Assembly (NCBI RefSeq): GCF_018614205.1
Contig: NZ_JAGGOS010000084.1
Coordinates: forward strand, 1 to 64,000
Length of the DNA: 64,000 bases
Source of the DNA: Streptomyces sp. ISL-36
GTDB taxonomy: Bacteria; Actinomycetota; Actinomycetes; Streptomycetales; Streptomycetaceae
Direction: 5' to 3'
The translations under genes and the position numbers were made by a program. Positions 50,206 to 59,872 of this stretch are shown here, piece after piece (positions within the stretch are counted from its first letter, which is position 1; every line of letters starts with the position of its first letter). The notes beneath the pieces are model-generated. The model was not told the origin of the DNA, did not search any database, and saw nothing but the letters and a program-made list of their open reading frames with translations.

Positions 50206-50563
50206 CGGCGCCTCCGGGGCCCTCCGCGGCGGCGCTCACCCGCAGGACCCGGCCGGGCTCGGCGGCCAGCCCGGCGGGCCGGGCGTCGAGGGTGGCATCG
50301 GCCAGCCGCCAGAAGAGCGTGGGGTCGCCGAACACCTCGGCCGCGAGGGTGTCGATCCGGTCGCCGTCCCGGACCCGGACCCGGCCCAGTGTCGCGGATG
50401 CGTCGGGCTGGGGCACGAATCGTCGGCGCAGGTGCACGGTCACTGTGCCGTCCGGGTTCCGCCGCTCGGCGGTCGGCGTGTCCCGGTAGCGGCTGTTCGG
50501 TGCCTGGTGCACCGGGGGCGCGCCGGTGACGGAGGCGAGGAACTGGCTGATGTCGACACTCAT
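50198..50563 (-). CDS. eCIS LysM-like baseplate protein
   Basis: 121 residues from the ATG at 50563 (ATGA overlap), stop TAA. Sequence DASATLGRVRVRDGDRIDTLAAEVFGDPTLFWRLADATLDARPAGLAAEPGRVLRV is a LysM-like module of the type seen in gp53/Afp7-related baseplate proteins. The N-terminal half (YRDTPTAERRNPDGTVTVHLRRRFVP) is common to this eCIS family. In AFP/PVC this module is fused behind the CIS_tube domain; here the two are adjacent separate genes. Confidence 0.75.
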   Translation of the reverse strand: MSVDISQFLASVTGAPPVHQAPNSRYRDTPTAERRNPDGTVTVHLRRRFVPQPDASATLGRVRVRDGDRIDTLAAEVFGDPTLFWRLADATLDARPAGLAAEPGRVLRVSAAAEGPGGAGA

Positions 50564-51216
50564 GACACTCCTCCGATGCCGAGCGCGGCGATGCCGGCCG
50601 GAGCCTGCCGAGAGGCCAGCTGTTCGAGCCGTTGATGATGCGTCATGGCCAGGCTGCCCGCGAGCGTGCCCACGCCGACGTCGTTGACCGTGGAGACCCG
50701 CAGCCCCAGATGGACCTTGGCCCGGACGGGATTGAGCTGCGTGTCGAAGCTCTCCTCGGTGATGGAGAACTCGGTGATCCGGACGGGCGTGATGTGGTGC
50801 TTGGACCAGACGAACAGCGTCAGCGGGGTCGGTGGAGGGATCACTTCCAGCGCGCCCGCGGCGGCCAGGGCCGCGGCGGAGCGGACCGCGTCCACCGTCG
50901 GATAGACGATCGTCTCCAGCAGGGCGAGCTGGGACCGCAGTCCCACCTCCACGACCGTACGGTTGGCCTCAGGGAACTCCAGCTGGTCTGCGGCGTCGAA
51001 CTCGGCGTCCAGCGTGATGGTCTGCGCCGGCGGCCCGGTCAGCCGCAGGGCCTCCGCCTTCGCCCCCGCGTCACCCCCGGCACCGCGGACCTGGAAGGAA
51101 CGGGCGACCGTGTCGGGGTTGTACTGCAGGGTGATGACCCGGCGCACGGCACCGCTCGTCGGATCGAGCAGGACGATGCCACCGCGCACGGTACGGGGCG
51201 AGCCAACCGGACTCAT
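50560..51216 (-). CDS. eCIS CIS_tube-domain protein (Afp7 N-terminal type)
   Basis: 218 residues from the ATG at 51216 (ATGA overlap). VLLDPTSGAVRRVITLQYNPDTVARSFQ, then LRLTGPPAQTITLDAEFDAADQLE, and PTPLTLFVWSKHHITPVRITEFSITEESFDTQLNPVRAKVHLGLRVSTVNDVG match the N-terminal CIS tube domain of the Afp7/Pvc7 family, which connects the inner tube with the spike hub. It lacks the C-terminal LysM, which the next gene supplies. Confidence 0.8.
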   Translation of the reverse strand: MSPVGSPRTVRGGIVLLDPTSGAVRRVITLQYNPDTVARSFQVRGAGGDAGAKAEALRLTGPPAQTITLDAEFDAADQLEFPEANRTVVEVGLRSQLALLETIVYPTVDAVRSAAALAAAGALEVIPPPTPLTLFVWSKHHITPVRITEFSITEESFDTQLNPVRAKVHLGLRVSTVNDVGVGTLAGSLAMTHHQRLEQLASRQAPAGIAALGIGGVS

Positions 51217-52601
51217 CGCTTCTCCTTGAGCATGCGCAGCACGTTGAGCAGGTCGATGCCGCCGGTCGTCGTGTGGATGCCCTGGCGGCGCAATTCGTCG
51301 TTCACCCGGTCCGGGCCGGTGAGCCCCTCGCGGCTGAGCTCGCGGTCGACCAGGACCTGGGTGCCGAGGTTGGCCGCGTTCCGCGCGTGCTGCTCGGGCA
51401 CACCCATGGCGCGGAACCGCTCGTACCAGTAGCGCGTGTGGGTTTCGATGGCCGCGGCGGTACGGGGATCGATGGCGCCCGCCCCGTGGGCGACGAACGA
51501 CTGCCGCATGGCCGGCCAGTTCACCAGCGGCTCCTCGGTGCGAGGAGGCGGCTTGTGGAAGGGGGAGTCCGCGAGCCCCGGATCGCGCAGCGTCGGCAGT
51601 GGATGACGGGGATCCCGGTAGTACGGGACGGGCTCCCGCAGCCTGACGTCGGGGACGTCCGGCAGCTTCCCCGGCGGGAGCGGCGGCTGCACCGGGTCGA
51701 GCCGCAGTCCTCCGCCGTGCTGCTGAGGGCCGGGCGCCTGCGACGAGGACGGGGGCTGCGGTTGCGGGAGCGCGGTGGCCCGGATGCCGACGCGTCGGTT
51801 CGCCGTGGCGTCCTCGCCGAACTCCGTCGTCGCCCCGTGCGCGTGGATCCTCACCACGGACCCGGCCGGCAGCATCGCCCCCAGCACCACCGCCACGGTC
51901 GCCGCCCGGTGGGCGGAGAGGTTGACGTTGTACTCGGCGTCGCCCTCCCGGCTGGCGTAGCCGTCCACGTCCACCTGCAACGGCTGGTGGCCTTGGAGGA
52001 CGGCCCGCAGGGACGTGAGGTCCATGCTGGAAGGGCCCGTGGAGTCGTGGTCGAACAGCACCCGCGCGTCCTCCGTGGCCGGCCGGGTCCGTACGACGTC
52101 GAACGGCGTGGAAGGCGGCGCGAGCGGCGTCGCGCGACCCGGTGAGCGCTCCTGCCGCTGCAGGGCGGTCACCCCGGCCCTGCGCTGCTGGAGCACATGG
52201 ACGAGCTCATGGGCCAGGACGGCCCGGTCGGCGTCAGGGGCGAGCATCACGTGTTCGCCCACCGTGAACCCGAGACTGTCCTCCCGCTCGGTCGCGCGTG
52301 CCGCGGCCGCGTCGTCATGCACGCGGACCGAGCGCAGATCCGCACCGAAGCGCCGCTCGAAGAAGCGGCGGTCGGCGTCCTCGATCGGCCGGCCGACGCC
52401 CGGCGGACCGCCCCCGCGGTGATCCCGGTGGGGCACCTCGCCGGCCGTACGCGGCGTGGCCCGAGCGGACGGGTCCAGGGCCGTCCGCGCCGCCCGGTCC
52501 GCCTCGCGCTCGGCGGCCCGGCGCGGGGACGGTGAACCGGAGTCGCCGGCCTCCGGATGCGAACGGGGGGAACGGGAGAAGCCGGTCACGGAGTCCTCCA
52601 C
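51213..52601 (-). CDS. DUF4157-OmpA domain protein of the eCIS cluster
   Basis: 462 residues if read from the GTG at 52601; the GTG at 52589 gives the GTGA overlap usual in this operon. DUF4157 spans about 60-150: FFERRFGADLRSVRVHDDAAAARATEREDSLGFTVGEHVMLAP and the zinc motif VLAHELVHVLQQ. Residues about 175-280 are OmpA-like (VLFDHDSTGPSSMDLTSLRAVLQGHQPLQVDVDGYASREGDAEYNVNLSAHRAATV), a peptidoglycan-binding fold. The remainder is proline-rich, then helical (ETHTRYWYERFRAMGVPEQHARNAANLGTQVLVDRELS). There is no signal peptide. DUF4157 proteins recur in eCIS loci as putative cargo. Combined with a wall-binding fold it could be an effector, or anchor the particle to peptidoglycan. Confidence 0.8.
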   Translation of the reverse strand: MEDSVTGFSRSPRSHPEAGDSGSPSPRRAAEREADRAARTALDPSARATPRTAGEVPHRDHRGGGPPGVGRPIEDADRRFFERRFGADLRSVRVHDDAAAARATEREDSLGFTVGEHVMLAPDADRAVLAHELVHVLQQRRAGVTALQRQERSPGRATPLAPPSTPFDVVRTRPATEDARVLFDHDSTGPSSMDLTSLRAVLQGHQPLQVDVDGYASREGDAEYNVNLSAHRAATVAVVLGAMLPAGSVVRIHAHGATTEFGEDATANRRVGIRATALPQPQPPSSSQAPGPQQHGGGLRLDPVQPPLPPGKLPDVPDVRLREPVPYYRDPRHPLPTLRDPGLADSPFHKPPPRTEEPLVNWPAMRQSFVAHGAGAIDPRTAAAIETHTRYWYERFRAMGVPEQHARNAANLGTQVLVDRELSREGLTGPDRVNDELRRQGIHTTTGGIDLLNVLRMLKEKR

Positions 52602-55600
52602 ACGATGTCCTTGGCGACGGCGCGCTCGATATGGGCGGTGACCCGATGGGGCGTGAAGCCGGGCAGCAGGTACACCTCGAAGTCACGGAAGCCGTAGATG
52701 TCGATCCTGCCCGTGGAGACGGCGGAGCCGCCGGGCAGCCGGATCATCGTCGATTCGATCTTCGCCCGGGTGTCGGCGGGTTCGCCGGGCGCCACCTGGG
52801 CCACGCTCGCCGCGACCTGCTTCACCTCACCGGGGATGTGCCCCGTGAGGTGCAGTCCACTCAGGGCGTCCCGGGCGAGCGTCACCGTGCCCGAGACGAA
52901 CCCGCCGCTGGCCGCCGCCAGATCGATCGGGAGCGGCTTCGCGCTCCGCATCGACAGTTCGACGTCGATGTCGCGAAGGCTGAACGGCATGCCCGGCGGT
53001 TCGTCCTTCTTCTCCGGTGCGTCGAGCTTCTGCCTTGCTTCGCCCTCGATGTTCAGCAGTCTCCAGATCCGCACCCGCTCCGACTTCTCGGCCTCGCGGA
53101 GCTCGTCACGGTCCAGGTCCCAGCTCGCGACGACGAAGCGTTCCGATCCCTTGTCGCCCCGGATACCGACGCCGAACTCCAGGTGGGGCGGTGTGGAGTG
53201 CAGCGTGAAGTTCATGGCGTGACGCCACCCGCCGAGGAACTGCCGCTCGATCTCGCGGTACCGCAGCCGTCCGTCCACGACACGCAGGTCGACGTGGAGG
53301 TCGCCCAAGGCAGGCAGACGCATGGCGATCCTGCCCTGGAGCGAATCGAAGACCTCCTGATACGGGCCGAGCGTGGCGAGGGTGGCCGTCCACGGGTGCT
53401 GTGCGGCCGGCTTCTTCTGCGGCGGGCCGTGGAACCGCGCCTCGAACCGGGCGTCCTGGATCTCGAGTTCGTCGAGGGTGACCCCGACCGGTCCCCTGGC
53501 CCGGTCCGTGTCGATGCGGGACTTCCCGGGCAACGTGGCCCGGTCCACGGTCACCTGGAACTCCGACCCACCGCTCTCCTGGTTCTCGTACTGCAGTCCG
53601 GTCACACCGAGGTCGGTGAGCGTGATCCTGCCCGTGGCCGATTCGTAGTGCACGGACTCGGCGCCGACCCCGGCCGCTCGGGGACGCCCCTGGCCGGGGA
53701 TCCCCCTGGTGCGCAGCCGGTGGCGGGGGGTGCTCCGGAAGACGGCTTCGATGCCGGTCAGGCTGGGGTGGAGGACGTCGAGGAGGAGGCCGCCCCCACT
53801 GAGGAAGCGCACGTCGATCCGTTCGGCGAAGGCTCGCGCCTGTGCCTCCTGGACGATGCCCTTGACCCGCGCCCGGATGTCCGGGACGAGCAGCGCCGGC
53901 CGCGATGCGGTGGACTGACCGGGGTCGGTCTCGCCCCCGATCCGCAACCGCAGTTCGGGGATGCTCCAGCCGCCCCCCGGAGCGGTCGGCGGGGCCAGGA
54001 CGACCCCCTCGGGAGGCAGCACCAGGCGCGTGTCCCGCAGCACCATGGACTCGCCCGGCGGCAGCCACACCTCGACGGGACCCTGCTCCTCCGGCTTCTC
54101 CCCGGCGGACAGCTGCGGCAGGGTGAGCTTGAGACCGTCCGCCTCGATCGTGTCCACCCCGACCTCACGCAGCACGATCCGGCGAATCGGCGAGGCGTCG
54201 CGCCCACGGGCCGCCCGTTCGGCCGGGGAGCGCAGCTCCACCTTGAGCCTGGCCGCGATCCGGTGCAGTCGGACACCGCGGCCACCGGGCATGCTGTCGA
54301 GCAGCACGTTCGCGGACCGGTAGTGGATCTCGTCGAGGCCGAGGTCGGCGATCCGCAGGCCCGGCTCGTCGCCCGGCCCGAACTCGACCCCCTCCGGCCC
54401 GATGTCGACGACGCCCGTGTCCAGACCGTCGATGGTGAACCGGCTCTCCGCCACGTGGGCCGACTCCTCGGCACCGGTGGGACCCGGGTCGGACCACACT
54501 CCCTCGGCGTCCACGGAGGCACGTGCCCTGAGCCTGACATGGCCGTTCGACAGGAACGAGGCGTTCAGCCCGGTGACGCGGACGGTCGCCTCGGCCAGGA
54601 GGTTCCGCGCGAGCTGGCCGCGGAACTCCGCCTGTACCGACCCGACGTCCAAAGTGCCCGTCGTCACGCCACGGTCCGCTGTCCAGGCGAAGCCGGAAAG
54701 CGAGATGTCGCGGATCTCCAGCGGGTGATGACCTGGAGGGAGCTTGGAGTGCCTGGGGGTGCGGCCCAGTTCGAGATGGAGCGAACCCTGGTGGTACGCC
54801 AGCTGATCGGCGGTGATGGACGTGACCTTCAGGGTGTCGACGGCCACGCGCATCGGCCCGCCCGTGGGGGCGGTGACGCTGCCGGTCGCGGTCAGCCCGG
54901 ACAGCACGGCCGGTCCGTCCGACACCAGCGAGGCGCCGTCGGCCGTGGCCCAGTGCAGCCGGCCGAGCTCGACGGTGGGGATCAGGAGCGTGCGGATCGT
55001 CCACACGTCCCCCGAGCGGTGCACGGAGGCGCCTCCGACGAGGAGCTTTCGGAGGACGACCCCGCGGCTCGGCCCGCTGTCCGCCTCGCCCGTGAACTGG
55101 AGGCCCCCAAGATCGACGTCGCTCAGGCTCTTGACGCCCGTGCCGTCGGTGGCGGCCCGCACCCGGAGAGCACCGTTGATCACCGGCGGACCCTGGACTC
55201 GGGCACTGGCGATGCCCAGCCGGCCGCCGAAGGCGCCCGCCGTCAGCTGGATGTCCAGGTTCTCGATCGCGCCGACGCTCAGCTCGTCGGGCAGCGGGCT
55301 TCCGGCGGTCGCCGGGGCACCGATCGCGAAGTCCATGCCGCGTACGTCGATGTCGAGCAGCGCGCCGCCTTTCACCTCCGCCCGGAACGGAGTGCTCGCC
55401 CCGTTGTTCTCGAAGACGAGCCCGGGCGCGGCGGCCCTGGCGCAGTGCAGCTGGACCACATGAGCGTGCCAGCCGCCCTTCGGGTCCCCCGCACGGCGCA
55501 GGAGTCCCGCGTCCAGGAAGACGCCGTCGAGCCGGGCGGTGTCGTCGGAGTGGACCCATGCGTCGGAGGTGCGGAAGTCAAGGCCCCTGAGGGTCGCGGA

Positions 55601-58600
55601 CGCGAGATCGATCCGGACCGGCTTGATCCCCGTGATCGCGCCACCCGGCTTTTCGCGCAGCACGGTGACGCTGCTCCTCAGGCCGGAGAGGCCGATTTCG
55701 GCGGCCTTCGCGTCCGGGCGGCCGAGTGCCGCGCCCTGTACGGAGATCTTGTCCGCCTCGATGTCGTACGAGTCCCGTTTCCTCGACGCCACCTTGACAC
55801 CCGCGACCGTGAGCTCCTTCACGGAGACTGCTCCGGCTCGGACGCCGCGCGCGGTCACGGAGTCGGCCGTTCCCGAGCCGGTCAGGCCGGCGAGGAACGA
55901 GGGTCCGGTGGATTCGAAGCCCCCGCCGACGCCCCGCCCCTCGACCGTCTCGGCCCGGTACCCGAACACGAGGCGCAGGGATTCCCGTTCCTCGACGAGG
56001 GTCTGCGTTTCCTGCGGCGTGAGCGGTGGAGTGCTGACGCCTCGGGCCCTGCTGTCCAGCTCCTCGTACGACCGGACCCTCCCGAGCAGCCCTTCCAAAG
56101 GTCCGCGCTGCTGGGGAGGCAGCCCCTTGAGCTGCTGCTCCAGCTCTGACGAACCGGGGATCTCCCCGAGGACGGCGACGTCGGTGGCCGTGGCCGTGGC
56201 GGCCCGGATCCCGCCGGTGAGCGCGGGACCCGCCGCCTCGGTGCCGGCACGGGAGGAGCGGGCGCGGAAGGCCTTGACGCGGTCGGCGTCGGTGACGAAC
56301 ACCGAGGTCGACTCGATGTCCGGCGTGAAGGCCGGTCCCGACACCTCGCCACCCACTCCGCCCAGCGTCAACGAGGCGGCGCGGACGTCGCCGGAGAGAC
56401 CCTTCAGCTCGGCCTTGGCGACATCGAGGACGAGTCCACCCGCCAGCTCCTGTTCGAGCCGGGCGGCCTCCTTCCGCTCCGTCTCCCCGACGCTGGAGGC
56501 CGACTTCAGGAACTGCTGACGCAACTGCTGCAGGCGCTTGTCCTTCTCCTCGCACCGGGCCAGCTCCGCGCGGGCCCTGTCGAGCTGTTCGCGCAGCGCC
56601 GTGCGTGCCGGAGCGGCGTCGTCGTCCGGCTTCTCACGGTCCAGCCGCTGCCTCAGCACCTCGACCCGCGCCTTGCACAGGGCGACCTGGTTCAGGCCGC
56701 CGCCGATCAGGAGATGGTCGAAGCTCGCCCGCTCGGCGGTGATGCCGGCGCCGTAGGCGAGCCCCTCGAGCGTGAGGTTTCCGACGGTCATCTGCATGCC
56801 CTGGAGGGAGAAGGCACGGGGGAGGGACCGTACGAACGGCAGACGGACGACACGCAGGATCGGCTCGATGAAGCGTGTCACCGCCGGGCCGAGGGCCAGG
56901 GAGAGCCACGGTGGGCTCACGGGCGGCTGGGCCGTCGGCTCTTCCGTGCCCGTCCGGCCCACTCTGGCGTCGAGCGAGGTGGCCAGCAGCCTTGCCACGC
57001 CCAGCATCAGATCCTCGCCCGTGACGAGCGCGTCGGTCGCCTCGGCCCTGCCCAGCTTGGCTTGCACCCCGGTCGGCCGGCCTGCCTCCTCCACGGGGTA
57101 GTTCGCGCGCGCCTCGAAGTCGCTCAGAACCATCCGGCCGCATTTCAGCACCTTGCCGGGGGTGACCAGGTCGACCGGACCGAGGTCGAGCGCACCCTTG
57201 GCAGCGACATGCAGCTGACCGGTCTCCGGCTCGTACTCGGCGGTCACCAGTGCGCCGCGGAACTCCACGTTCTCGAATCCGATGGACTTGCGGGAGAAGA
57301 CGACGCCGTGTGGCACCGGGACCATCAGCTTGATCACGAACCACATCAACCCGCCCGAGAGCCGGATGGCGTCCTGGAGACCCTCCGGTGCTCTCCCCTT
57401 GAGCGTCTGCGGCGCGTACTCGGTCCGGTGCGGCTGCGCGTACAGCTCGAAGGCCTCCACCAGGGCGGGGAGCCGCTCACCCTTGGAAGAGAAGGCCTGG
57501 GTCTCCCTGGACCGGTCGAACACGAACCGTCGCAGGCCCAGTTCGACGGCCATCCGGACCAGCGTGCGCAGCTCCGCCGCACGGTCCTCGGTCCAGAGGC
57601 GGTTGTCGCGCAACCGCTCCCGCAGCCGTTCCCCTTCCTTGCCCTCCCTGTCGACGAACAGGCTGACGCCCGCCGACTGCCGCATCTCCTCGGTCAGCGC
57701 GTCCGTCATGGCCGCCCAGCGTTCGGTCGCGGCCAGCTCTTCGCGGTCATCCGCGGGCAGGCAGCGCGCCAGCTGGAACGCGAGGAAGGCTTCGCGTGAG
57801 GAGACGGACCAGCGGGAGAACAGACCTCCGACGAAGGGCAGCTGCGACCAGAAGTTACGGGAGATCAGATCGTGGATGTGGCGGATCAGGTGGACCGGGT
57901 CGCGCAGGGCGACGACGGAACGCAGCACCTGGACGGCGTCGAGGTCGCGGAGGAAGGCCAGGGGCAGCGCGGACAGGACGGGGGAGAGCTTGCCGAGCTG
58001 GTCGAGACGGACCACGACGGCGCGACGCACCTTGAGGGCGCGCTCCGGCCCGAGCTCGTTGCCCGCGGTGCCGATCCGGCGGACGGCATCCGGGGCGGAG
58101 GACTGGCGGGCGCCGCGCGTCACGTCCTCCAGAACGCGCTGCCACACCGTGCGGGCGGGCTTGTCGGAGAGTTCGTCGGCGACAGAGCCCGCGACGTCGG
58201 CGAGCCGTCCTTCGGCGGTCTCCACCACGATCCCCTCGTACTGCTCGCGGCGTTCGGAGGGGATGTTGTCCTCGAGGCGCCGGAACCACTTGCCGCCGTC
58301 GAGGCGCCGCCAGCGGTCCTGGTCCGCCGGGGGGAGCCGTCGGACGATCTGGTACGCCAGCCAGGCGTCCCGCTTTCCGATGCCGCTGAGGGAGCCGAAC
58401 AGCCCGTAGGTGAGGAGGGACTGGAGGCGGACGAGGTTCGCCGCGACCGGGCGGTGTCTGACGACCTCCAGCAGGACATGGCCGTACGCGTTCGACTCGT
58501 CCCGCTCGTCCTCCGGCAGGGCGTCGATCAGCCGCTCCACCGTGCCGCCGTCCTCCAGGGCACGCACGACGTCTCGCAACGGCCCGGACAGGGGTCGCTC

Positions 58601-59872
58601 CGCGGGGGTGCGGTGCGCTTCCTCCCGCGGGCCCGGCACCCCGGGCCGCAGGAGCTCCAGCGCGGCGCGGGCCCCGTCCGCGCCGCCGTCGCGCACCAGC
58701 TTGGTGACCCGGGCGACGACGTCGGTCCGTCGTCTCGCGTCTCCGAGCTCCCCGCGGTCCAGCACCCGGGGGAGATCCGGATCGGGCCGGGCCGCCGCCG
58801 CGCGCCCGGCGGTGGGTGCGGCCGGCTGCATGAGAGCCAGGATCGGCTCGCGCTGCTTGCCCTTGAGCAGCCCGGCGAACGTGCTGTCGGTGAGCGCTCG
58901 AAGGACCTCCACGGCCGCCGCGCGTTCCTCTTCCGGCGGCCCGGACAGGTCCATGCCGGCGAACAGCCGCTCGTCCAGATCGTTGAGGACGGGCTGCGGG
59001 AGCGCCCGGTAGCAGGACAGCACCGACCGGCGGTGACGGCGCCGCTGCCCGTCGGTGAGCTCGTTCGCCAGCCGCGCGACGCAGGGCGTGCCGACCGCCC
59101 TGGCGATGGCGGACGCGATGTCCAGCGGGTACTGGTCCAGGATCACCAGCGCGTAGGAGACGTCGGCCTCGCCGACGGGCCGGCCGAGCCGGTCCCTCAG
59201 GATCTCGATGTCCTTGGCGTAGGTCCGGGAGACCTGCGCCACCCGGTCCCCGGCCTCCGCCGCGGCCCCGGGAGGCGGCAGCGCCTCGGCCAGGGCGTCG
59301 GTGTCGGCCGCGGCGATTCCCTCGGCGAGCGGTACGACGGCGGCGCCGAGCTCGCGTCCCTCGGCGAAATCGGCGGCAGCAGCGGCGGCTTCCGCTTCGG
59401 CCTCCGCCTTGGTGCGGCGGCGAGTGGTGCCGGGGGCCACGGAACGCTGTGCCAGGTGGGTGGCCTCGTGCGCGAGCAGCGCCCGGCCGGAAGCCGTGCC
59501 CGGGTCGTAGCCGTCGGGGCGCAGCCAGATCACCCCGTCGGCGAGGAGCCCGCGAGCGCCTCGTGGGGCGGTCCTGCGGGCGGCTTCGCCGTCGACGACG
59601 ACCTTCGCGGTGTCCAGACGGAAGCCCAGCTGAACGGCCAGCCGCCCCAGCAGTCGGGCGGTGAGCGCGGCGCGGGCCGCGTCACCGTCGACGATTCCCG
59701 GGTGTGCCCGGGGCCGGGGCCCGAGCGCCCGCGGGCCTCGGGCGGCCGGCGAATCGGTGGAACGACCCCGCGCCGACGAGAGCCGGTCGCCGCGCGCGGC
59801 GAGCTGTTCCTTCTCGGGGCCGGCCGCCGAGCGACGGCTCGCTCCCGGCACCCCCTTCTCCGCGGCGCTCAT
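52586..59872 (-). CDS. Giant 2428-residue DUF4157 protein of the eCIS cluster
   Basis: Starts at the ATG 59872 (ATGA overlap). DUF4157 lies at about 55-145 with the zinc motif LLAHEATHLAQ (His135, Glu136, His139). Residues about 200-1050 are helical with many Arg/Asp/Glu, and 1070-1145 form a coiled coil (DRARAELARCEEKDKRLQQL...). From about 1150 to the end the chain is almost entirely short beta strands in a repeating pattern (LDVGSVQAEFRGQLARNLLAEATVRVTGLNASF, VRIDLASATLRGLDFRTSDAWVHSD, LRIADLGLDEIHYRSANVLLDSM). This recalls AsmA/TamB-like or repeating-beta-groove proteins. No signal peptide or membrane helix is seen. It is by far the largest gene, inserted between the 88-aa protein and the baseplate genes. 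Candidate cargo, cage or structural scaffold; the function is unknown. Confidence 0.85.
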   Translation of the reverse strand: MSAAEKGVPGASRRSAAGPEKEQLAARGDRLSSARGRSTDSPAARGPRALGPRPRAHPGIVDGDAARAALTARLLGRLAVQLGFRLDTAKVVVDGEAARRTAPRGARGLLADGVIWLRPDGYDPGTASGRALLAHEATHLAQRSVAPGTTRRRTKAEAEAEAAAAAADFAEGRELGAAVVPLAEGIAAADTDALAEALPPPGAAAEAGDRVAQVSRTYAKDIEILRDRLGRPVGEADVSYALVILDQYPLDIASAIARAVGTPCVARLANELTDGQRRRHRRSVLSCYRALPQPVLNDLDERLFAGMDLSGPPEEERAAAVEVLRALTDSTFAGLLKGKQREPILALMQPAAPTAGRAAAARPDPDLPRVLDRGELGDARRRTDVVARVTKLVRDGGADGARAALELLRPGVPGPREEAHRTPAERPLSGPLRDVVRALEDGGTVERLIDALPEDERDESNAYGHVLLEVVRHRPVAANLVRLQSLLTYGLFGSLSGIGKRDAWLAYQIVRRLPPADQDRWRRLDGGKWFRRLEDNIPSERREQYEGIVVETAEGRLADVAGSVADELSDKPARTVWQRVLEDVTRGARQSSAPDAVRRIGTAGNELGPERALKVRRAVVVRLDQLGKLSPVLSALPLAFLRDLDAVQVLRSVVALRDPVHLIRHIHDLISRNFWSQLPFVGGLFSRWSVSSREAFLAFQLARCLPADDREELAATERWAAMTDALTEEMRQSAGVSLFVDREGKEGERLRERLRDNRLWTEDRAAELRTLVRMAVELGLRRFVFDRSRETQAFSSKGERLPALVEAFELYAQPHRTEYAPQTLKGRAPEGLQDAIRLSGGLMWFVIKLMVPVPHGVVFSRKSIGFENVEFRGALVTAEYEPETGQLHVAAKGALDLGPVDLVTPGKVLKCGRMVLSDFEARANYPVEEAGRPTGVQAKLGRAEATDALVTGEDLMLGVARLLATSLDARVGRTGTEEPTAQPPVSPPWLSLALGPAVTRFIEPILRVVRLPFVRSLPRAFSLQGMQMTVGNLTLEGLAYGAGITAERASFDHLLIGGGLNQVALCKARVEVLRQRLDREKPDDDAAPARTALREQLDRARAELARCEEKDKRLQQLRQQFLKSASSVGETERKEAARLEQELAGGLVLDVAKAELKGLSGDVRAASLTLGGVGGEVSGPAFTPDIESTSVFVTDADRVKAFRARSSRAGTEAAGPALTGGIRAATATATDVAVLGEIPGSSELEQQLKGLPPQQRGPLEGLLGRVRSYEELDSRARGVSTPPLTPQETQTLVEERESLRLVFGYRAETVEGRGVGGGFESTGPSFLAGLTGSGTADSVTARGVRAGAVSVKELTVAGVKVASRKRDSYDIEADKISVQGAALGRPDAKAAEIGLSGLRSSVTVLREKPGGAITGIKPVRIDLASATLRGLDFRTSDAWVHSDDTARLDGVFLDAGLLRRAGDPKGGWHAHVVQLHCARAAAPGLVFENNGASTPFRAEVKGGALLDIDVRGMDFAIGAPATAGSPLPDELSVGAIENLDIQLTAGAFGGRLGIASARVQGPPVINGALRVRAATDGTGVKSLSDVDLGGLQFTGEADSGPSRGVVLRKLLVGGASVHRSGDVWTIRTLLIPTVELGRLHWATADGASLVSDGPAVLSGLTATGSVTAPTGGPMRVAVDTLKVTSITADQLAYHQGSLHLELGRTPRHSKLPPGHHPLEIRDISLSGFAWTADRGVTTGTLDVGSVQAEFRGQLARNLLAEATVRVTGLNASFLSNGHVRLRARASVDAEGVWSDPGPTGAEESAHVAESRFTIDGLDTGVVDIGPEGVEFGPGDEPGLRIADLGLDEIHYRSANVLLDSMPGGRGVRLHRIAARLKVELRSPAERAARGRDASPIRRIVLREVGVDTIEADGLKLTLPQLSAGEKPEEQGPVEVWLPPGESMVLRDTRLVLPPEGVVLAPPTAPGGGWSIPELRLRIGGETDPGQSTASRPALLVPDIRARVKGIVQEAQARAFAERIDVRFLSGGGLLLDVLHPSLTGIEAVFRSTPRHRLRTRGIPGQGRPRAAGVGAESVHYESATGRITLTDLGVTGLQYENQESGGSEFQVTVDRATLPGKSRIDTDRARGPVGVTLDELEIQDARFEARFHGPPQKKPAAQHPWTATLATLGPYQEVFDSLQGRIAMRLPALGDLHVDLRVVDGRLRYREIERQFLGGWRHAMNFTLHSTPPHLEFGVGIRGDKGSERFVVASWDLDRDELREAEKSERVRIWRLLNIEGEARQKLDAPEKKDEPPGMPFSLRDIDVELSMRSAKPLPIDLAAASGGFVSGTVTLARDALSGLHLTGHIPGEVKQVAASVAQVAPGEPADTRAKIESTMIRLPGGSAVSTGRIDIYGFRDFEVYLLPGFTPHRVTAHIERAVAKDIVWRTP

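Noticed and set aside
52298..56149. 1283-codon plus-strand frame opposite the giant gene
   Set aside because: Arg/Pro/Asp/Gly-rich text without motifs. The minus-strand frame has a DUF4157 motif, beta-repeat pattern and correct operon overlaps.
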